The notes under the pieces were generated by a model, which was not told the origin of the DNA, searched no databases, and saw only the letters and a program-made list of their open reading frames with translations. 13,566 nt of DNA from Planctomycetaceae bacterium UBA969 (GTDB lineage: Bacteria > Planctomycetota > Planctomycetia > Gemmatales > Gemmataceae). The stretch is taken from contig DBCB01000191.1 in NCBI GenBank assembly GCA_002303765.1, forward strand, positions 16,680 to 30,245, given 5' to 3'. Below, in pieces: positions 6,417-13,566 of the stretch. The position numbers and the translations under genes are program-made. The first letter of the stretch is position 1. Every line of letters begins with the position of its first letter.

Positions 6417-7347
6417 AGTTCTTTTTCCGTTTGATTGTTTCGCTTGCCTTGTATAAAAATGATTTTTCTTCTTCACTAAGGCTATCTTTACCACTCAACG
6501 AGATCTTTTCCAATATTTGGTCCACCCGAATCAACATATCTTGGGGCATACCAATTTCTTTCGGTTCATATTTGGGTGCATATGCATGAACTTCTTCCTG
6601 ATACAGTTTTAACTTTGGTTTACGCTTGAATAATTGCATTGAGGGCATTTTTCTCGGAAGTAGTTTCCAGCGAAAGGCATGGTACAAGTAGGCGAATAAA
6701 GCGCCTGATAAATGCACTTCTACTGCCACAGATCCTTGTTTCCCAGAAAGAAGATTGAAAGCGTCAAACCCTACAAACAAAACGGCCATCAGCCAAATAG
6801 GCATCGGGATGATAAAAAACAATAAAACGGTGCGGCTGGGGAACCAACACGCAAAAAGAATAAGAATCGCACTTACACCACCTGAAGCCCCCAAACACAC
6901 TGCGTAAGAGTTATGCAGACCTAATTGAGATCCGAGAACAAAAGTTATTCCCCCGATGGTAATGCTCACCAGATAAAAAAGGAGAAATTCTTTTGCCCCT
7001 AGCACCTCTTCCACTTCCTTACCAAACATCCATAAAACCATCATGTTCATTAAAATATGGAGAGGGCTGTCCATGCTGTGAAGAAACGCATAGGAAAAGA
7101 CGCGCCAAATTTCCCCATCGATTACTTTAGATGGATTTAGTATAAGCCAATCAGTGACTAATCCGTTTCCAGAAGAAGTTCGAGTGCTGATCTGCAAAAT
7201 GAAAAGAACTATGTTAATTCCTATTAGCCATTTACAAATACTTATGTTTCCCCATCCTTTTTCAAAGGTGGAGTTGAAGTTGGTTTTGTAATAGTCTCTG
7301 TCGTAAACTCCCATAAGTGGAGATGTCCCAAGGGCCTTAGTATTCAT
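6415..7347 (-). CDS. rhomboid-family intramembrane serine protease with conserved C-terminal segment
   Basis: A 310-residue polytopic inner-membrane protein. Rhomboids cleave transmembrane substrates inside the bilayer using a Ser-His dyad. Counting from the chosen Met: WR at 81-82 in the first loop, His97-x3-Asn101 in the HILMNMMVLWMFG helix, catalytic Ser155 in GASGG, and catalytic His212 in EVHLSGA. All needed residues are present. The basic cytoplasmic C-terminus (~220-310) ends with VDQILEKI...SLSEEEKSFL, which resembles a short domain often appended to rhomboids in planctomycetes and Bacteroidota (recalled as DUF6576; not checked). The start at 7345-7347 has a weak AGAG site. Met12 (7312-7314, MGVYDRDYY) looks more like the conserved N-terminus but has no Shine-Dalgarno sequence. 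The frame stays open to 7518, but that would run into aroDE. It is the first gene of a rhomboid-fmdB(-ptsP) unit. The substrate is unknown. Confidence 0.88.
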   Translation of the reverse strand: MNTKALGTSPLMGVYDRDYYKTNFNSTFEKGWGNISICKWLIGINIVLFILQISTRTSSGNGLVTDWLILNPSKVIDGEIWRVFSYAFLHSMDSPLHILMNMMVLWMFGKEVEEVLGAKEFLLFYLVSITIGGITFVLGSQLGLHNSYAVCLGASGGVSAILILFACWFPSRTVLLFFIIPMPIWLMAVLFVGFDAFNLLSGKQGSVAVEVHLSGALFAYLYHAFRWKLLPRKMPSMQLFKRKPKLKLYQEEVHAYAPKYEPKEIGMPQDMLIRVDQILEKISLSGKDSLSEEEKSFLYKASETIKRKKN

Positions 7348-7459
7348 AAAATCTCTAGACGGTGTTATTTTAGGATGTTTAGAGGTAATTAAGAAACATT
7401 GATTTGGGTTAATTTGAACTTTTTTAATAATAGCTATGAAACGATAATACAACTTCCCC
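7348..7459. promoter_or_regulatory. divergent intergenic region, presumed promoters for rhomboid and aroDE
   Basis: This 112-base AT-rich gap separates two divergent genes and must hold promoters in both directions. On the plus strand, TTGAAC (7414-7419) and TATGAA (7435-7440) are 15 bases apart, which would place the start only about a dozen bases before the aroDE ATG. No strong minus-strand promoter or operator is visible. Confidence 0.3.
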
Positions 7460-8956
7460 ATGAAATTAGCCGAACTAAAAAATGGTGTCTGCGCAGTAAT
7501 TGCTGAGAAAACATGCATTCAGATGGTGCAATCTTGCAATCACGCGTTTGATTTTGGTGCAGATTTGGTCGAGTTAAGGCTGGATTTTCTTCAGGAAGAG
7601 TTTTCCATTGCGGAGATATTAAAAAATATAACAGGCCCAACTCTAGTAACCATTCGAAGAAAAATTGATGGCGGGCTTTGGGAAAAAGATGAGCAAAGTC
7701 GCATAAGTATATTGATTCAGGCCCAGAAATCTGGGGCTCATGCGATCGATGTCGAAGCTGATTGTTTTCACAACTTTTCTACGTCTAACGATTGTTTGCG
7801 TATCCTTAGTTATCACAATTTTGCCCAAACCCCAGCTAATATCAGTGTGTTGCATAAAGCTTTTGAATCGCAGGGTCCAGAATTGGTGAAAATCGCCTGC
7901 TTTGCCAACAATAATTCCGATTCAGTTAGAATCCTTAATTTGTATCAGCATGCAAGTCTTCCATTGATTGCTTTTTGCATGGGAACCATTGGTTTTCCTT
8001 CCAGAGTGCTTTCTTTGACCCAGAAGCGTAGCCCTTGGATGTATACCAATTATTCTGCTAATTTGGTGAACGCTCCGGGTATTCCAATTTTTAAAGATGT
8101 GGTTTCGGTTTATGACATCAAAAGTTTAGGTAAAGAAACCAAGGTTTTTGGCGTTATGGGCGATCCTATTGGCCATAGTTTAAGCCCTGCTATTCATAAT
8201 GCCAGTTTTAAGTCATTGGGTTTTCCTGGGGTTTATTTGCCTTTTCATATTTCAGCATCCGATTTTTCTAATGCTATCGAAGCTTATCAATCGATTCCGG
8301 TTATGGGTTATAGCGTAACGATTCCGCATAAGGAAAGTGCTTTTCGTTTTGCGACAACAAGTTCTGATCTAGTGAAGCAAATAGGTGCCGCCAACACTTT
8401 GGTCAAAACTGATAATGGATTTCATGCCGAGAACACGGATGCAACAGGTATTATTGCAGCTATCAAGAACAAGTTGGGTGAAACGCTAAATAATAGAGAT
8501 GTCTTGATTCTTGGAGCGGGCGGCGTATCGCGTGCTGCAGTATTCGCACTAAAAAAAGCGGGTTGCAGTGTAAAAGTTTGCAATCGCTCTTCTGAAAGAG
8601 CTGAAAAATTAGCCTCTGAGGCTGGTGTTGCAGTTATGCCTTGGAGTCAAAGGTATGATTTTAAATCCGGCTTACTGGTGAATTGCACTTCCGTGGGGAT
8701 GCACCCCAATGAGAATGATTCACCTTGGGATTCAAATTGCTTTACCAAGGATCATGTTGCATTTGATACAGTGTACAATCCAATCGAGACCGGATTTTTA
8801 AGAGATGCGGCGCAAGCAGGGGCCATCGTTATCGATGGAGTGGAAATGTTTGTTTGTCAGGCTGCAGCACAATTCAATCTTTTTACATCATTTAATGCAC
8901 CTTTAGATGTGATGAGGAAAACTGTCTTGGAAAAGTTGCGAAGGAATAAGATTTAA
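7460..8956 (+). CDS. aroDE: bifunctional 3-dehydroquinate dehydratase / shikimate dehydrogenase
   Basis: A 498-residue fusion performing shikimate pathway steps three and four: dehydration of 3-dehydroquinate, then NADPH-dependent reduction of 3-dehydroshikimate. The N-terminal half (~1-220) is a type I dehydratase with ELRLD (39-42), Glu99 (DVEAD), His119 (SYHNF), Schiff-base Lys144 (ELVKIA) and Arg182 (GFPSR). The C-terminal half (~228-498) is AroE: GDPIGHSLSP with Ser240 and Ser242 binding shikimate, catalytic Lys291 (TIPHK), Asp327 (ENTDATG), the NADP loop GAGGVS (352-357) with NRSSER at 375-380, and Gln467. Both halves look fully active. The AroD-AroE fusion order is known from plants, Chlamydiae and Planctomycetes. 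ATG 7460 has no Shine-Dalgarno sequence, suggesting leaderless or unusual initiation. Shikimate kinase follows 18 bases later. Confidence 0.96.
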   Translation: MKLAELKNGVCAVIAEKTCIQMVQSCNHAFDFGADLVELRLDFLQEEFSIAEILKNITGPTLVTIRRKIDGGLWEKDEQSRISILIQAQKSGAHAIDVEADCFHNFSTSNDCLRILSYHNFAQTPANISVLHKAFESQGPELVKIACFANNNSDSVRILNLYQHASLPLIAFCMGTIGFPSRVLSLTQKRSPWMYTNYSANLVNAPGIPIFKDVVSVYDIKSLGKETKVFGVMGDPIGHSLSPAIHNASFKSLGFPGVYLPFHISASDFSNAIEAYQSIPVMGYSVTIPHKESAFRFATTSSDLVKQIGAANTLVKTDNGFHAENTDATGIIAAIKNKLGETLNNRDVLILGAGGVSRAAVFALKKAGCSVKVCNRSSERAEKLASEAGVAVMPWSQRYDFKSGLLVNCTSVGMHPNENDSPWDSNCFTKDHVAFDTVYNPIETGFLRDAAQAGAIVIDGVEMFVCQAAAQFNLFTSFNAPLDVMRKTVLEKLRRNKI

Positions 8957-8974
8957 ACAGGAAGTTGCTTTCTA

Positions 8975-9538
8975 ATGCTTAAGAAAAACATTTATTTGAT
9001 TGGCGCCCGGGGTTGTGGGAAATCCACAGTGGGAAAACTTCTTGCCCAAGAGTTAGGTTGGACTTTCGTTGATGCGGATCAAGCTCTTGAAGCGAGTGTA
9101 GGAAGAAATATTGCTGATATTTTTGCGATCGATGGTGAGCCAGCATTCAGGGTTATGGAAAATGCAACATTGCAAAAAATTGCTGCTAATTCCAAGCAGG
9201 TTGTTGCAACTGGCGGCGGTGTTATTCTAGGTAAAAAGAACCGTAAAATCATGGGGATGAACGGAGTTGTTGTGTTTTTGCAAGCGGATGAAAATATTCT
9301 TGCTAATCGCATTTGGGAAGATAGGCTTGCAGGTAAGAACAGGCCCCCTTTAACCCAGCAAACCGAAGAAGATCCGCAAGTTAATATTCTTTCTGAGGTG
9401 AAAGCTATTCTGGAAATTCGTACCACGATTTACAAACAAAGTTCAGAAATTTGTTGCAATGTGGATAGTCAGACTCCGGCGGAGTTAGCGAAAAAAATCG
9501 CAGTAGATATCAAAGCATTAAACACTTTGGAGTTTTAA
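8975..9538 (+). CDS. aroK: shikimate kinase
   Basis: A 187-residue cytosolic P-loop kinase that phosphorylates shikimate at the 3-hydroxyl with ATP, directly after the AroE step. The P-loop GARGCGKST spans 10-18. Asp33 and Asp35 (VDADQ) fit the Mg2+/shikimate-binding Asp region. Arg59 (FRVME), the GGG at 80-82 and Arg123 in the lid (NRPPL) match shikimate-binding and ATP-lid residues. The length is normal for the family. The start has AGGAAG (8959-8964) ten bases upstream. The stop codon shares its last base with the next gene's ATG (TAATG), so translation is probably coupled to the prepilin peptidase. Confidence 0.95.
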   Translation: MLKKNIYLIGARGCGKSTVGKLLAQELGWTFVDADQALEASVGRNIADIFAIDGEPAFRVMENATLQKIAANSKQVVATGGGVILGKKNRKIMGMNGVVVFLQADENILANRIWEDRLAGKNRPPLTQQTEEDPQVNILSEVKAILEIRTTIYKQSSEICCNVDSQTPAELAKKIAVDIKALNTLEF

Positions 9539-10635
9539 TGTCTCTTCCCGTATTAATTTGGGTTTTCTTCGTTTTTGTTACGGGTGCCTGTGTTGGCAGT
9601 TTTATCAATGTTTGTGTTTTCAGGCTTAATACGGAGCGAAGTGTTTTTTGGCCCGGGTCTCATTGTGCAAGTTGTTTTAAACCTATTGCCTGGTTTGATA
9701 ATATCCCCATTATTAGTTATCTTGCTTTGGGTGGCATTTGCAGAAAATGTAAATCGACTTTCTCTGCGAGATATATGCTGATCGAGCTTTTTTCGGGTTT
9801 GATGTTCGTTTCGGTATTCCTTTTGGATGTGATTTATAATGTCCCCAATTATAAGATTGTGTCGGTGCAATCCCACCAAATCTCGCAGGGACTGATTCCT
9901 TTAAATGTCTGGTTTACTTTTGTCTCTCATGTCACTTTGCTTTCATTTCTCTTAACTGCTTCTTTGACCGACCTCGCAAAAATGGAAATTCCCCTTGGTA
10001 TAACTGTAACTGGGACTTTGTTTGGTTTGATTTTTTCAACTTTCCAAGCATGGCCTTTCCCTGATGATATTCATTCTGCAAATACCCTTTTGTTGTCATC
10101 TAAGGATTGGCCTGTTAAGCCCTTGATGCCTCCGGGGGTTATGGCTTGGCCTTTATGGTTTCCGGTTTTTGACTGGCTAGATTCGCATGTTTATCTTCAT
10201 GGCTTCTTAGCTTCTTTAGCTGGGATTTTTGCAGGTACTTTTTTACTTCGGGCAATTCGCTTTACCTATGGCCTCGGCCGGGGTATCGAGGGTATGGGAT
10301 TGGGGGATGCAGATCTTATGATGATGGTTGGGGCTTTTTGGGGTTGGCAACTTGTTATTGTCGCTTTTTTTCTTGCTGTGATCCCGGCTTTTTTCTTTGG
10401 TATTCTTCAATTGTTTAGTAAAGGTGAACAGGCTTTCCCTTTTGGTCCATCCCTTGCTATTTCGTCTGTGGCTACATTCTACTGTTGGAAATTCCTTTCT
10501 CCTCATTTACAGCCAATTTTCTTCGAATTTCAGCTCTTACTCATTTTGTTTTCTTTTAGTGCCATTTCCTTGTTATTGATAAGCTTTGTTTTTCGATTAT
10601 TGAACAATTTGCGCTCGAATCATGTTGGTGGCTAA
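9538..10635 (+). CDS. type IV prepilin peptidase / N-methyltransferase
   Basis: A 365-residue polytopic inner-membrane aspartyl protease of the A24 family (PilD/GspO type). It cleaves the leader of type IV prepilins or type II secretion pseudopilins and methylates the new N-terminus. Present are GSFINVCVFRL (20-30) in the N-methyltransferase part, the zinc-binding pair Cys43-x2-Cys46 and Cys68-x2-Cys71, catalytic Asp145 (SLTDLAKMEIP), and catalytic Asp257 in GMGLGDAD. PFGPSLAI at 301-308 is a typical family motif. It is longer than the usual 250-290 residues because of extra loops at ~100-128 and ~170-220. GGAG lies five bases before the ATG, inside the end of aroK. No pilin genes are in the window, so it serves a system encoded elsewhere. 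An aroK-pilD link may only reflect operon economy. Confidence 0.94.
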   Translation: MSLPVLIWVFFVFVTGACVGSFINVCVFRLNTERSVFWPGSHCASCFKPIAWFDNIPIISYLALGGICRKCKSTFSARYMLIELFSGLMFVSVFLLDVIYNVPNYKIVSVQSHQISQGLIPLNVWFTFVSHVTLLSFLLTASLTDLAKMEIPLGITVTGTLFGLIFSTFQAWPFPDDIHSANTLLLSSKDWPVKPLMPPGVMAWPLWFPVFDWLDSHVYLHGFLASLAGIFAGTFLLRAIRFTYGLGRGIEGMGLGDADLMMMVGAFWGWQLVIVAFFLAVIPAFFFGILQLFSKGEQAFPFGPSLAISSVATFYCWKFLSPHLQPIFFEFQLLLILFSFSAISLLLISFVFRLLNNLRSNHVGG

Positions 10636-10699
10636 CACTCTGGTTTGAAATGAAATATATTAGAATTATGTGTTTGGTTTTATAAGTCTGGAATTAGTT
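10636..10699 (+). promoter_or_regulatory. possible promoter region before the RND pump genes
   Basis: This short AT-rich gap holds TTGAAA (10645-10650) and TTATGT (10666-10671), 15 bases apart, a shorter spacing than ideal. If used, transcription would begin near 10678 and give a ~22-base leader to ATG 10700. The pump genes may equally be read through from aroDE-aroK-pilD, since no terminator is visible. Confidence 0.25.
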
Positions 10700-12055
10700 A
10701 TGCTTCGATCTTTACTAAAAATGTTCTTTTCTCTTTTTCCTTGGGTCGCACTGTTATTGATATTAATGGTGGTCTATCGACCTGATCTTTTTTTTAAAAT
10801 TGATACCTCGAAATCTAGTTTCATTGCAAAACCTGTTGCATCGGTTCCCGTCTTGGTTGGCAAAATTGTTTCCAGAACGCTTGCTAAAAATCTCAAAACT
10901 ACTGGCTCTTTTAAAGGGCTTGAAACCATTGCAGTTATTCCCAAAGTTGAAGGCCGGGTTTTTAAAGTTTTTCATGATATTGGCGATGAAGTTTACCCTG
11001 GAGAACCATTGCTTTTAATTGATGAAACAGATTTGAAACTTGTTGTCAACGAGGCGAAAAAATCATTGGAATTGGAAATGGCAAAACTCGGGCTCTCTGT
11101 TTTGCCCGATGAAAAATTTGTGGTCACTAATCTACCCATGGTTGCCAAGGCTGCGATCTTGGAAAAAAATGCTGTTAATAAGCTTGATAGATTGCGAAGA
11201 ATTGGAACAGCTTCTTCCGTTGAAGATCGGGAGCAAGCTGAAACAGAATCCAAAGTTTCAAAAGTTAATCTTGATAATGCAATTCTTGAGGTTAATACGG
11301 CTTTGGCTACAGTCAGATATAAGCAGGCACTTCTTTCTACTGCAGAGCAGAAATTGAAGGAGACTAAAATTACGGTTCCAGTGGTGCAGAACCCCGGTGG
11401 CTTGGATTATGCCAATTTTATTGCTTCACTCAGTGGAAAAACCCCTTTTATTGTTTACAGCAAAGGAATTAGTGAGGGGGAAATGGTTCATTTGAATCCA
11501 ATGGAACCTTTGTATCGGCTTACTTTAGATCGGGTTTTAAAGCTTCAGGTATCATTGCCTGAAAAAGAACTATCGCAATTGAAGCTTGGGCAGAATGCCA
11601 GCATAAGTGTAGAGGCTTATCCTGGTAGGACTTTTCTCGGATCGGTTGTCCGAATTTATCCTACCGTTGACCCATTAAGTAGGACCTTTCAACTTGAAAT
11701 AGCAGTGGTCAATTCTAGTCGAGAACTTAAGCCTGGCTTCTTTGCAAAGGTTTCTATTGAGGTGGATAAGACTATTGATGTGCTTACTGTTCCGGAGGAA
11801 TCTGTGGTTAGTTTTGCTGGAGTAACTAAGGTTTTTCGGGTTGAAGGTGATAAAGTTAAACAGGTTGAAGTTAAGCTTGGACAACGCATATCTGTTTCTA
11901 TGGGTAATAAGATTGAAAACTGGGTTGAGGTATCTGGCCTTCTTAAAGTTGGTGATTCTATCGTTATTTCTGGCCAAAATAGTCTTGCGGAAAATTCAAC
12001 TATCAAAATCCGATCTTTAGAACCTTCGACAATTGAAGGGAATAAGGATTTCTGA
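10700..12055 (+). CDS. RND efflux membrane fusion protein (periplasmic adaptor)
   Basis: A 451-residue adaptor of the AcrA/MexA (HlyD-like) family that links an inner-membrane RND pump to an outer-membrane channel. From the chosen Met: an N-terminal hydrophobic anchor (~8-26) without a lipobox Cys, the first lipoyl half (IPKVEGRVFKV..IGDEVYPGEPL, ~80-104), a long alpha-helical hairpin (~112-222), the returning lipoyl strand (TKITVP), and the beta-barrel (~280-360, with EAYPGRTFLGSV and DPLSRTFQLE). A membrane-proximal domain completes it. About 25 extra residues (~230-255) interrupt the second lipoyl half. The start 10700 is preferred for GGA seven bases upstream and the basic-hydrophobic N-terminus. 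A GTG at 10670 would add ten residues. The TGA stop shares bases with the next ATG. Confidence 0.9.
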   Translation: MLRSLLKMFFSLFPWVALLLILMVVYRPDLFFKIDTSKSSFIAKPVASVPVLVGKIVSRTLAKNLKTTGSFKGLETIAVIPKVEGRVFKVFHDIGDEVYPGEPLLLIDETDLKLVVNEAKKSLELEMAKLGLSVLPDEKFVVTNLPMVAKAAILEKNAVNKLDRLRRIGTASSVEDREQAETESKVSKVNLDNAILEVNTALATVRYKQALLSTAEQKLKETKITVPVVQNPGGLDYANFIASLSGKTPFIVYSKGISEGEMVHLNPMEPLYRLTLDRVLKLQVSLPEKELSQLKLGQNASISVEAYPGRTFLGSVVRIYPTVDPLSRTFQLEIAVVNSSRELKPGFFAKVSIEVDKTIDVLTVPEESVVSFAGVTKVFRVEGDKVKQVEVKLGQRISVSMGNKIENWVEVSGLLKVGDSIVISGQNSLAENSTIKIRSLEPSTIEGNKDF

Positions 12056-13566
12056 TGGCACTTTGGGATGTATGTATTAGGCGCCCTGTTTTTACTGCCA
12101 TGCTTATGGCGGCACCGATTGTACTTGGTATTTTTTCCTACTTTCGCCTAGGCGTTGATCTATTTCCCGATGTTGATATTCCTGTGGTGATTATTTCCAC
12201 CACACTTCGAGGCGCAAGCGTTGAAGAAATGGAAACCAACATCACCAAGCTTATCGAAGAAACAGTTAATACCGTTTCGGGAATTGATGAGTTGCGTTCC
12301 ACGACCAAAGAGGGGATATCAACAGTTGTTGTTCAATTTCGGGTAGAAAAAAATGGCCAGATTGCTGCAGAAGAAATCGAGGCAAAAGTTCGTGCCATTT
12401 TAAATCAATTACCTTTGAACACAGATACACCAATTATTGATCGGTTCGATATAAGTGCTGCTCCTGTGCTTTCTTTAGCGATATCGGGGAATCGTGATTT
12501 GCGAGAGATCACGCATATTGCCAAGAAAACGATTAAAGAAAATCTTGAGACACTTACTGGGGTTGGCTCTGTCACGATTGTGGGTGGCAGGCAGCGGGCA
12601 ATTCAAATTACGGTTGATCCTAATAGGCTTTTAAAATATCAAGGTATCTCGATTGCTGAGGTTCGAAATACTTTGCTTAAGGAAAATCAAGAACTTCCTG
12701 GCGGCAAGGTGGATCAGGGGAAGCTTGAGCTATCGTTGCGCACTATAGGCCGTGTGCTTTCTGTTCAAGATATTCGCAGGTTGATTATTACCACCCGCAA
12801 TGGTCAAGCCGTAAGAATTGAGGATGTTGCTCAAGTAGAAGATTCTTTCGAAGAACCTCACAATTTAAGTAGGCTTTGGAGTCTTGGTGAAAATAAAATT
12901 GATGATCCTTCTTTGGGAGGCAACGCAGTTACTTTGTTTGTGCAAAAGCAAACAGGCGCTAATACAGTTCAAATTGTTGATAGAGTTCGTGCAAGGCTTG
13001 ATGAGCTTATGGCGGCACTTCCCTCTGATATTCGCATCGAAACTATTAGAGATCAGTCCAGATTTATTCGGGGTGCTATCGAAGAAATCAAGCGCCATGG
13101 GGCTATGGCTGTTTTATTAGTTAGTTTAACAATCCTTGTTTTTATCCGTGATTGGCGCACTACTGTGATTGCGTCTTTATCTATCCCAGCGTCTATTGCA
13201 GGCACTTTTGCATTGATGGATTTGCTTGGGTTAACCCTAAATAACATGACGATTCTGGGGTTGATACTTGCGGTGGGAATTGTGATTGATGATGCAGTTG
13301 TGGTTCATGAAAACATTTTCAGGTATATGGAAGAAAAGAAAAAATCTGCTTTTGAAGCTGCGGGGCAGGCAACTTCCGAAATTGCTATGGCTGTTACTGC
13401 AACTACTTTATCTCTCTTGGTTATTTTTCTTCCCATTGTATTCATGGGGGGGCAGGTGGGGCGCTTCTTCAATAGTTTTGGCCTCGTTATTGCTTTTGCT
13501 ATCCTTATGAGCTTGTTTGTTAGTTTAACTATGACTCCCATGCTTTGTTCTAAATTTCTTCGGCTT
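12055..13566 (+). CDS. RND efflux permease (AcrB/HAE1-like), 3' end outside window
   Basis: The first 504 residues of a proton-driven RND transporter, open to the window end; full family members have about 1,000-1,050. It begins with the usual cytoplasmic start MALWDVCIRRPVFT and the first membrane helix (~13-30). A large periplasmic porter domain follows, including GVDLFPDVDIP (33-43) and the conserved GVGSVTIVGGRQ (169-180). Helices 2-4 occupy ~345-425. Helix 4 carries the proton-relay pair Asp412-Asp413 in GIVIDDAVVVHEN. The motif LPIVFMGG (459-466) leads into helix 6. The partner Lys and the second half lie beyond the window. AAGGA (12044-12048) sits six bases upstream, and the ATG overlaps the adaptor stop by one base (TGATG), a coupled pair. 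The substrate (drug, lipid or solvent) cannot be told; the double Asp argues for the proton-driven HAE1/AcrB group. Confidence 0.94.
   Translation, partial: MALWDVCIRRPVFTAMLMAAPIVLGIFSYFRLGVDLFPDVDIPVVIISTTLRGASVEEMETNITKLIEETVNTVSGIDELRSTTKEGISTVVVQFRVEKNGQIAAEEIEAKVRAILNQLPLNTDTPIIDRFDISAAPVLSLAISGNRDLREITHIAKKTIKENLETLTGVGSVTIVGGRQRAIQITVDPNRLLKYQGISIAEVRNTLLKENQELPGGKVDQGKLELSLRTIGRVLSVQDIRRLIITTRNGQAVRIEDVAQVEDSFEEPHNLSRLWSLGENKIDDPSLGGNAVTLFVQKQTGANTVQIVDRVRARLDELMAALPSDIRIETIRDQSRFIRGAIEEIKRHGAMAVLLVSLTILVFIRDWRTTVIASLSIPASIAGTFALMDLLGLTLNNMTILGLILAVGIVIDDAVVVHENIFRYMEEKKKSAFEAAGQATSEIAMAVTATTLSLLVIFLPIVFMGGQVGRFFNSFGLVIAFAILMSLFVSLTMTPMLCSKFLRL

Noticed and set aside
6405..6494. GTG-initiated N-terminal extension of the FmdB-like protein
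   Set aside because: It overlaps the rhomboid coding end. The family begins at MAMYEF, which has AGGGG seven bases upstream.
7348..7518. Upstream in-frame extension of the rhomboid gene to ATG 7516-7518
   Set aside because: It would overlap the divergent aroDE start and add 57 residues with no resemblance to rhomboids. Starts at 7347 or 7314 fit better.
1..13566. CRISPR array, insertion sequence, toxin-antitoxin or defence cassette
   Set aside because: No regularly spaced direct repeats, transposase motifs or paired small toxin/antitoxin genes are visible on either strand.

Overview
This window looks like ordinary chromosomal DNA from an AT-leaning bacterium with a Gram-negative envelope, most likely a planctomycete or a relative. 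The reasons are a fused 3-dehydroquinate dehydratase/shikimate dehydrogenase, a rhomboid protease whose N-terminus carries a 'GVYDRDYY' motif that I recall from planctomycetes, a GAF-linked enzyme I protein, weak or absent Shine-Dalgarno sequences at several starts, and an RND tripartite pump. The lineage is an inference from gene content and recall. No 16S gene or other decisive marker is present.

Layout. (1) Positions 1-3582, plus strand: the 3' part of an ABC exporter, a polytopic ArnT/PMT-type lipid-linked sugar transferase, and a GT2-like protein lacking a recognisable DxD motif. The three are tightly packed and probably form one envelope-glycan unit. (2) Positions 3600-3721: a tRNA-Leu(CAG) gene with its own sigma70-like promoter, followed by a perfect 15-bp hairpin that sits between the convergent gene sets. 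(3) Positions 3787-7347, minus strand: rhomboid protease, then a small FmdB-type zinc ribbon protein with a Cys-rich tail, then a GAF + PEP-phosphotransferase (PtsP-like) protein. (4) Positions 7460-10635, plus strand: aroD-aroE fusion, shikimate kinase, and a type IV prepilin peptidase/N-methyltransferase that overlaps the kinase gene by one base. (5) Positions 10700-13566, plus strand: an RND membrane fusion protein and an RND permease, overlapping by one base, with the permease cut by the window end.

How the genes work together: group 1 probably modifies and exports an envelope glycolipid. The aro genes supply three shikimate pathway steps (dehydroquinate to shikimate-3-phosphate). The prepilin peptidase would serve type IV pili or type II secretion pseudopilins encoded elsewhere. 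The last two genes form the inner-membrane and periplasmic part of an efflux pump. The PtsP-like protein has no HPr or EIIA partner here and is probably regulatory.

I found no mobile element, CRISPR array, toxin-antitoxin pair or defence locus, and no clearly new multi-gene system. The most interesting points are the GT2-like protein without its metal motif, the divergent PEP-site segment of the enzyme I homologue, and the Cys-rich tail of the FmdB protein. No gene-free stretch exceeds about 210 bases; the longest, 3583-3786, is mostly filled by the tRNA and hairpin.
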